Source: Anthoceros angustus (Eukaryota > Streptophyta > Anthocerotopsida > Anthocerotales > Anthocerotaceae). From it: a stretch of DNA of 64,000 nt. The stretch covers positions 1,116,001-1,180,000 of the forward strand of contig MU008161.1 in NCBI GenBank assembly GCA_010909165.1, in the 5' to 3' direction. The notes below the pieces were generated by a model. The model saw only the letters and a list, made by a program, of their open reading frames with translations. It did not search any database and was not told where the DNA came from. Positions 57,100-64,000 of this stretch are shown piece by piece. Each line of letters starts with the position of its first letter. Positions within the stretch are counted from its first letter, which is position 1. The translations under genes were made by a program, and so were the position numbers.

Positions 57100-60000
57100 C
57101 TTCCTTTCAAAGTCTTTCGCCCCTAGAGGACCAAAGGGATTGGTCCCTTGATCATGCTTTGCCGCCTTGCAGCGTTGCGGCGACTTGAGGTGTTGGCCAC
57201 ACCCCCATTCTTGTGCAACGCGTCACCACCCCCTGCTCACGGCCTTCCTCCATGCCTTCGTTGTGACATTCGGCGGATGGAGCCATTTCGCATCCTTACC
57301 CTTCTCCCTCCATATCAATGCTTGCCTCACCTTCTTCCCTCGTTGTGGTTCCTTGTCCGTGATGCACCGCAAACCTCGCCACAATCTCATCCCGGTCGAT
57401 GCACGGAAACTCAATCTCTACCATACTCACCGGCCTCTCCCTCGGACTCTCGTCATGGCTTGTCACGGCACCATCAACGTCATCTTCGCACACTAGCTCC
57501 AAGACACGCGATGGAAGGCCCTCCTCAAGTCCTTCTTCATCCTCCGCATCGGCTGATCCTCATTTTCGACCCAACCTCCATCGCACAGTGGCGATATAAA
57601 CACTCCTCCCGCCCGTGGAGCACTGTCTGACAATGGCGTCGTCGAGTTGCTTACCGGCATGTGGTGAGTTCTCCTATCTCTGCCGGAGTTGCGGTGGTGG
57701 GGCGTCGTCCCCATCACCCGTTCTTCCATCTCACCCACCTCGGCCTCATCCTCGCAATTGTCCTCGTCCTCGCCATTTCCATCCGCCGAGTCGGCCGTCT
57801 CGGCCCTCGCTTGCCCCTCAACCCTGTCCTCATCTCCCACATCCGGTTCTTCACGGTGGAGGTCGGAGCATGCCCTTCCTCTCCTTGGCTCGCGTGCACC
57901 TCGCTCGCATTGCCGTCGGCATAGGCAAGTGGTCCACCTCTCGGGAGGCGGGATGGGCGGCAGTGAGGCGCGCACTGGGGCATCCATGCCACAAGGCGGG
58001 GGACTGTTCGCTCATCCAGGGACCGACCACTCCACGGAAGGGCCACCTCACGCCACTCGAGGACCAAAAACCCTGGAGCAGCCGTCGGCCCATAGGAGGC
58101 GGGTCGCTCCCTCCCAGCGGGGGGTTGATGGTGGGAAGCATCTTCCTTCCCATCCCCACCCTCGGCAGGGGGCAACTTCAGCATCGCCATCACCGCCTCC
58201 TCCAACCTTGGAAGGACACTTGCACTGCCCATCTTCATGGTGGCGCTCCCAGTCCGTTGTCACTGTGCCACCCTCCGCCACGCCCTCTCCAGTCGTCTCG
58301 GATGGGCGCCCGGCCTCTATGGGTCCACCCAGCGTTTCCACCTCCCGGCCGCCGTTTCCCACGCGGGCGTGACACTTCCATGACCCTGTGCCCGCTGCCG
58401 CAGGTCCCTCTCACTCAGCGTGCTTGCCCACCACCCGGCCCGCATCGCCATAGTCGCCATTGCCCGCTGCCCGGCGAGGCGCCTCCTTGTTGCGGCGGCG
58501 CCATCTTCACCGCGGGTGTGTCACGGCGAGGTTGAAGTGCAGCTTAGCGATGCCTCGCCAAATCCTCAGTCCACGTCCCACACCATCTTTGTAATCACAA
58601 AAGTCGAAGCCAGAGCGAACCGAGACAAAAAGAATTGCAACTGCAAGGTTGTGTGTGGATCTGGTCCAGACACAGTGAGGTCCATTAAGCCCTCAATGTC
58701 GCTTGTAGGCTTAGGATTCGCTCCCAAGGGAATGGTTTGTGCCAAGGCGCTAACTTCTATCACCTTCTTCCTAAGTCAAGACTTACTTGCTATTACTCCT
58801 CTTACCTACTCACCACTACTACCTCCCGACTTGTCTAACTACCACGGCCTTATTCCACGACCGCAAATCTTATTCCACGACGCGTGGCTCACCACTACCG
58901 GTAGTTGCTTCGACCACCGAGGTGGGTCCCACCCAAACCCTAGCGACTTATTTCCGCCAAGACGCGCCGCGGATCCTCGCCACGGCGTCCACTGCGTCCG
59001 ACTTTATTCTCGCACTCCACTTCATGCACACACACACCGATTCCTAGGGACCAAATTCCACAAATCCTCACCGCTCACACACACACAAAGGGCGCCACAC
59101 TCACACATTTAAGGGGAATTGTTCCCTTGTGCACACTTCCACCTGCACCGGTTTGGTTTCTTTTGGATTCACACAAATTCCACCGCTAGTCTCTCAATTA
59201 GTTCCCTTCTCAACTCCTCTCACACCTCGCATCGCTGCATGTTTAGTCACTCCTTCACCCAATCTTCTCTCTCTCTCTCTCTCCTCAATTCGCCCGGCTT
59301 CCAACCATCCACTCAACACTTCTCAATTTGAACACAACTAGCAGGGACAAGTGTGAAGGAAAGAAGAACCCCAAGGCCAAAGAAAGGCAAGCAAGCTCCA
59401 GACCGCCCGCGCCAATCCCTTGGTTTCCTCCTCCTTTGTCGCCAAGATTGCTTTATCACCCCTCCTCCCCGGAGCAAGCTCTCGACCACCCCTAGGAGCG
59501 CCTCGCGACACCACCTCCGCTAATCGGACGTCTCCAACCAGCCACTGCAGCGTGGGGATCTCAACCAGAGTTATCCGGCGTGAGGGACCTAATTCGCCCC
59601 TCTTATACATCGGTGGGCACCACCCCGGATTTTAGGTCCTAAGATGGCTATCGCGGACGCGCCCACAATTCGGAGCGATCCTAGGTCGGCAGATCCTAAC
59701 CAAATTATCTTTAGGTTGCTACCACCTCGCCTCATTCTCGGCGCCCTACCTCGACTTGGCTGCCTCGCCCTCGTCCTCCATTGCTGCCGCCACGAGCTCT
59801 CCACGCACTGGTGGACAGGTTCTCCCACACTACTTCCACCTCACTGTCACTGCTGGACGTCTGAATTTGAGGTGTACCCTGCCCTGGGGCTTCCGCATCT
59901 TCCGCTGGCCGCCTATTGCTGAGGATTATTACTGGCTCCTCGTCCACCCAAGCCTGGACCTCCTCCTCGCTCAACTCCTCCAAAGTCGCCTCCGCATAAT

Positions 60001-62128
60001 AGGGAGCCAACCCCCACACCCGGGCGCAGTGGTAGAAGTATGCACTTCGGGTCCTCACTTGCAGTAGGTAGGCCCTGATCCCTCCTATTTCCACCACATG
60101 GGCAGGTTAAGGTTACACGCTTCTCCATTCACATATAGACCAGCACATAAGTTTCCTCATCCATGTGCCGTATAATAGGACCCCTGCTGCTGAGGTGCTT
60201 ACCCTCCTCCCGTAGGCTACACCGGTTGCTCGCCTATGTCCTCGCGAGGCGCCACGTCGCATCCGCCCCGCCCGCCTGCGGTTGGTTGCGCCAATGTCGC
60301 TGACCATAGTGGACTCCACGACGTTGCTCGCTCGAACTGTAGGTGAGGTTTCGGCTACCTCGGTTCGCTTCCTTCCGCTCGGTAGGCCTTCCGCTACTCC
60401 GTGGTCCTGCACCCCGCTTCCTTCCTTTGTCTTTTCTCGCCCGCCACGTGCCTCATCCGCCCGCTTATATCGCTCCGCTAGCTTATGGGCCTTTTCCACC
60501 GAGGCCGCTTCGCCTGGCTCGCAACAACTCCCTGCATCTCTGGTTCGTCTCGTGGGCATCCTTAATTTGAGCCATGAGTGCTTCCTGCTCGTCATGGCTT
60601 GCAACTTCTCACAGGCCTGCACAAATCTTCTTGAATCTTGGCCCTTATTTCCTAGGTTCCGCTTGTCTTCCTCCGCTTGCTTGCGCTTGGCCTCCTCTTC
60701 TCAAACTGGCCTTCACCACTTCCTCCCGCCTCGCACCGAGCGTGAGAGCTAAAGCCGCTTGATCCAACAAATGCTTGGGCCCGGATCATCGGCGTGGTCA
60801 CCCCGCAAGTCCACTTGTTGTGGCGGCCCCGCCGACGCCATCCCTCTCGAGAACTTTCCTCCCGAAGGTGCGCACCCTCACCAATTGGTTGCATCCACCG
60901 CTTGCTGGAGTCCCTTGAAAATCTCTTCCCATGCCGAGGAGGGTCCGCCGAGGTCACCCTAAACCCTCCGGAGTTGATTCATCATCCGCATCCAGTCGCA
61001 AAATTGTCCTCGGATCGCGCCTCCTCTCCACCTCCAAGCCGCTTTGGCTTTCATTTTCAGCGGCGCCTGCTGACCGGTGACGCGCATCCGCCTTCACCTT
61101 TTCACGATGCCCGCCTTTCACCCCGGCCTCCTTTTCTGGTGGAATTTCCTTCTCCTCCTCAGCGCCACCGACTCCCCCTATCCGATTTTTCCTCCTTGGG
61201 CTCCTCCGCCCATTTCACCTCCCTAACCGGCTTCCACATGTGGAGGAGGCTACAATCTCCACCTCCGCGCAGTAGCGTAAACATAAAGATGGACGAAATG
61301 GTGAGATTAGAGAGGCCGAGGAGAAATCAAGTTCAACCTCTCTTCACACAACTTGTCAAGAGAATTCGCCCAATCGATCTTCGCCTTGACCACTTCATGA
61401 AGGAAGCAGAAGTGGTCGACAAATAATCCCGCTTCTTGTCTGCGAAACATAGGAGCCACTGGCGGACCCATCAAGCTACTTAAATCCCTCGTCAACCAGT
61501 TGGGTTGCGACCACGCCCGCTTTAACTGTGCCGCTGCCGTGCTTCTTTTCTGACGGCTCCATCACCAACCGCCCGCCTCCTCCTCGCCCATACACCCTTC
61601 TAACCACTCCAGGTCCCAATCCTGCGGCTCTAAATCCCCTTTGGTGTTGTCCGTGTGACGCGCACACTCGCACACCCCAGTTCATGTAATTCCACCGCTC
61701 TTCCATGAAACCCGCTTGGCTCTCACCAGCTCCTCGAACTTTCCAATGATCCATGTTCGGCCATTGGGCACAATTTCGGTGGTGACCTTGGGCGCCATCC
61801 CTCTCACGGTCCCGGTCTCGCGCCAAACCAACGCCACCTCGAATTTCACGGGGTCGTCGTGGTTCCTACCTCCTCGGCAAGGAGCGCACTGTCTGCCGCG
61901 CCTTCCTCCTCCCTGGGCGCCTGGCATGAGCTCCTTCCTTCGCTGCGCCGCGCCCCGCTGATCGCGGCCCCCTGACCTCGACGGCCTTGCCGCTCGCTCC
62001 GGCTCCGGCGGCTCCGTTGTTTGAACGGATTGATTCCTAGGGTTAAGTTTCCCGGGTTCCCCTACTCTGCTCGACCTCACGACGCTTTCCCACATCCCAA
62101 TCCACAACCCCACACTCATTCACTACGC
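57100..62128 (-). other. GC-rich block with minus-strand gag-like frames, unidentified
   Basis: Long minus-strand frames with protein-like composition but no family I can name. 61682-62119 starts MSVGLWIGMWESVVRSSRVG and contains EVALVWRETGTVRGMAPKVT and IIGKFEELVRAKRVSW. Near 61310-61490: KIDWANSLDKLCEERLNLIS. 60113-60622: KAHKLAERYKRADEARGG. 59732-60097: an acidic protein (ATLEELSEEEVQAWVDEEPV) ending in a GGRGRG-like tail. They are separated by stops and frameshifts. Position next to a gypsy element and composition suggest retroelement gag or leader ORFs. The block at 48.4-52.6 kb is similar in composition. Confidence 0.4.
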
Positions 62129-62404
62129 TTGTCGACCCCAACTTATAGACCTATCACACTCTAATTATTCCAAACCCCCTATCTCACATATATAGACTTT
62201 TTAGGGAACATTCCGAGTCCATGGGCCAAGGAACACCAAATTCCGGACCATTTATTTTCTAACCTAAAATCAAAACAAAAAAACTCCATAGGCCAAGGAC
62301 ATTTCTTCTATAAATATCCCCTACTACCAACCCGACTTATTTTCACACCACTCCAAAAAACAAAAAACACTTGCACAGGGGTTTCCAGAGACTAGATCTT
62401 ACAT
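62129..62404 (-). repeat. Candidate 3' LTR of the gypsy element
   Basis: On the minus strand, a purine-rich AGAAGGGAG lies right after the integrase stop, then TGTAAGATCTAG begins a stretch with TTTATAG and TATATATG boxes that could end at GGGTCGACA. No partner LTR is in the window, so boundaries are guesses. Confidence 0.35.
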
Positions 62405-62413
62405 ACTCCCTTC

Positions 62414-64000
62414 TCATTTGTTGGCGCCCAACTTATATAATACTTCTTGACCCTCCACCCATTGACTCGGGTTAGTGGAGGCCACACCTAGTTCTTGCAC
62501 TGATCCATTTGAAGACTTGAGAACCCTATATGGCCCCATCCATCGAAGGTGGAGCTTGCGGAAAGTGCATGTACCTATTGTCTGAGGCCAAGTCACCGAA
62601 CTACCCACTCTTCCGCAACCGATTGTCATGCCATATTTTCCGTCACCGAATATCTCGCATGACGCTCAACGCCTGCTCCCTATCCTCATGTTTAGCGACC
62701 GGCCCCAGTGACTTTCCTCTCCGCCATGCGGTTAGTTTCCGGATACGCAGGTGGGAATTTCAAACTCAATTAGGAGAATGGCCGTAGGTGAGGTAGTACG
62801 GTGTTTGTTGCGTTGTTATTTTCTCGCGATCTGTATGCCCGAGCGGAGTGAAGCTTAAGATCCCAATCGTACGCATATTCCACCGTTAGTTTGTTGAGGA
62901 TCCTGCACAGGAGCCCATTCGCCTTTTCCGTTAATCCATTTGCCTTGGGATTATAAGGAGTCGTTTTCCTGTGGCGAACGTTGAAGTAGATCGTCATATG
63001 AGATATAACCGTTGAAAAATGTGACCCTCCGTCACGACAAGCTCCAAGGGCCATATCGAGTGATAATGTTCATAGAGGAACCGCCACTACATGAGTGTCT
63101 ACAGTGCTTGGGCTTCCACCATACGCGCAATAGTGCGGGCCACGAGGATGTATTGGTTTTGTCGCGTCCTCGTTTTGTATGGGACCAACAAAGTCTATTC
63201 CCCATTTCTCGAATGGCGGGCCAATATCGGAACCATTGGCCATTGAGTAGTGGGTTTCCCAACCCTCGGCAGCATCGCAGCGTTTAACAAACTCCTAGCA
63301 TCACGATGCATGGTTTGCCACCAATACCCGTTTCAAGCACCTTCTTGCACGTGATATGTGCGCAAAATGTCCTCCCTCGTATCTCTCTCACAAGACTTTC
63401 GGATAACTGCTCCTTGTTACCCATAACGCCCCGCATCCGGTCCGATTGTATGATTGTCTTTGCGTCGTACAAGCGGACGCGAATAGTGCTAAACGCGGCG
63501 GGGTTTGAAAGATCCGGTGGTATTTTCCCGTGAATTCCATCATCTCCTCGTGAGTGGGCCTTGTGTATCCGTTCTCCCCTTCTCATTTCTGCCGAGCCAC
63601 CATTTACCCTCGCCTTATGGTTCTTGCCCCTCTAACTCGTGATGAGCTTCATCGGAAAATCGTCGTTTTGGTCTGTGTAACCTCCTCTGTTTCAGCCTCG
63701 AAATGTAATCTGCATTCACATGTTTACTCCTCCTCTGGTCTCCACCGTGAACGTGAATTCTGGGGGAGTAGGATCCATCTTGCTGCCCGACAAGTCGGTT
63801 TGTTTACCGGTGTTTGAGGCGAAGTGGTCCACATGGAAGACGAACTCAGGATAGCAAATAGTGAAACTTGCGAACCGAGTACACCATCCCTAGCGCCTCT
63901 CGGTGGTGGTATACTTCTTCTGCGTCGAGGCCTCATGCATAATAGATTGGATAATCGTGCTTCTTGTCATCCCTTTGGCTTAGAATGGTACCGATTGCAT
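62414..64000 (-). mobile_element. Ty3/gypsy pol fragment: RNase H and integrase, decayed, runs off the window
   Basis: Minus strand, several frameshifts. 64000-63700: RNase H (AIGTILSQRDDKKHDYPIYY; EALGMVYSVRKFHYLL; FVFHVDHFA). 63590-63300: linker and the HHCC finger region (REI..GTFCAHITCKKVLETG). 63230-62770: integrase core with WGIDFVGPI, RDGGSHF and KANGLTEKANGLL, so all three DDE residues are readable across frames. 62629-62414: C-terminal part (RKLHLRWMGPYRVLKSSNGS; VEGQEVLYKLGANK, stop). RNase H before integrase identifies Ty3/gypsy. RT and gag should lie beyond 64000. At least three frame changes make it a pseudogene. Confidence 0.88.

Noticed and set aside
57615-58535. 306-codon + strand frame rich in Pro, Ser, His and Arg
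   Set aside because: Low-complexity mirror of minus-strand frames in a GC-rich block; no domains or repeats typical of a protein.
62421-62432. TTGGCGCCCAAC on the + strand, resembling a retroelement primer-binding site
   Set aside because: It coincides with the codons for the integrase C-terminus (KLGAN) on the other strand, and no + strand LTR precedes it.

Overview
This is nuclear DNA of a land plant. Eight intron-containing plant genes with canonical GT/AG borders, one intronless plant transcription-factor gene and a nuclear tRNA-Asp sit among plant LTR retrotransposons, non-LTR retrotransposon relics and many minisatellites. I infer a non-seed plant, most likely a bryophyte, from short introns, GC-rich exons in AT-rich intergenic DNA, long purine/pyrimidine-asymmetric 5' leaders and a LINE type I associate with such genomes. 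Species cannot be named from the sequence.

Layout. 1-3214 (+): 3' part of a Spinster-like MFS transporter. 3813-5021 (-): an intronless BBR/BPC GAGA-binding transcription factor with a 1-kb CT-rich leader. 8397-13097 (-): a decayed, 3'-truncated Ty1/copia element with one LTR, a PBS and an extra ORF ahead of gag. 14305-16993 (-): nuclear NDUFS1 (complex I 75-kDa subunit). 18990-20525 (+): 3' half of a non-LTR element. 21922-24009 (+): Mit_KHE1-type mitochondrial K+/H+ exchange-related protein. 24595-25792 (+): a short SEC14/CRAL-TRIO protein. 26290-27244 (-): a GASA/snakin peptide. 30615-32559 (+): an At1g16860-type membrane protein. 34285-36430 (-): second non-LTR relic. 37619-38360 (-): VPS28 of ESCRT-I, divergent from ARC6 (38962-46154, +), the plastid-division protein. 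ARC6 carries a nearly perfect 1.13-kb duplication of exons 2, 3 and part of 4, separated by 2.6 kb of foreign, repeat-rich DNA. 46460-46531 (+): tRNA-Asp(GUC). 48.4-62.1 kb: gene-poor, with GC-rich low-complexity blocks, a third, rearranged non-LTR relic and tandem duplications. 62.4-64.0 kb (-): RNase H and integrase of a decayed Ty3/gypsy element running off the window.

The genes do not form a pathway. They are single housekeeping functions (respiration, mitochondrial ion balance, lipid transfer, membrane sorting, plastid division) set far apart by decayed repeats. This composition, together with a BPC gene, raises a testable hypothesis that the segment lies in a low-recombination region such as a bryophyte U or V sex chromosome. 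Exon coordinates were assigned by hand from splice consensus, reading phase and family similarity, and have not been checked against transcripts.
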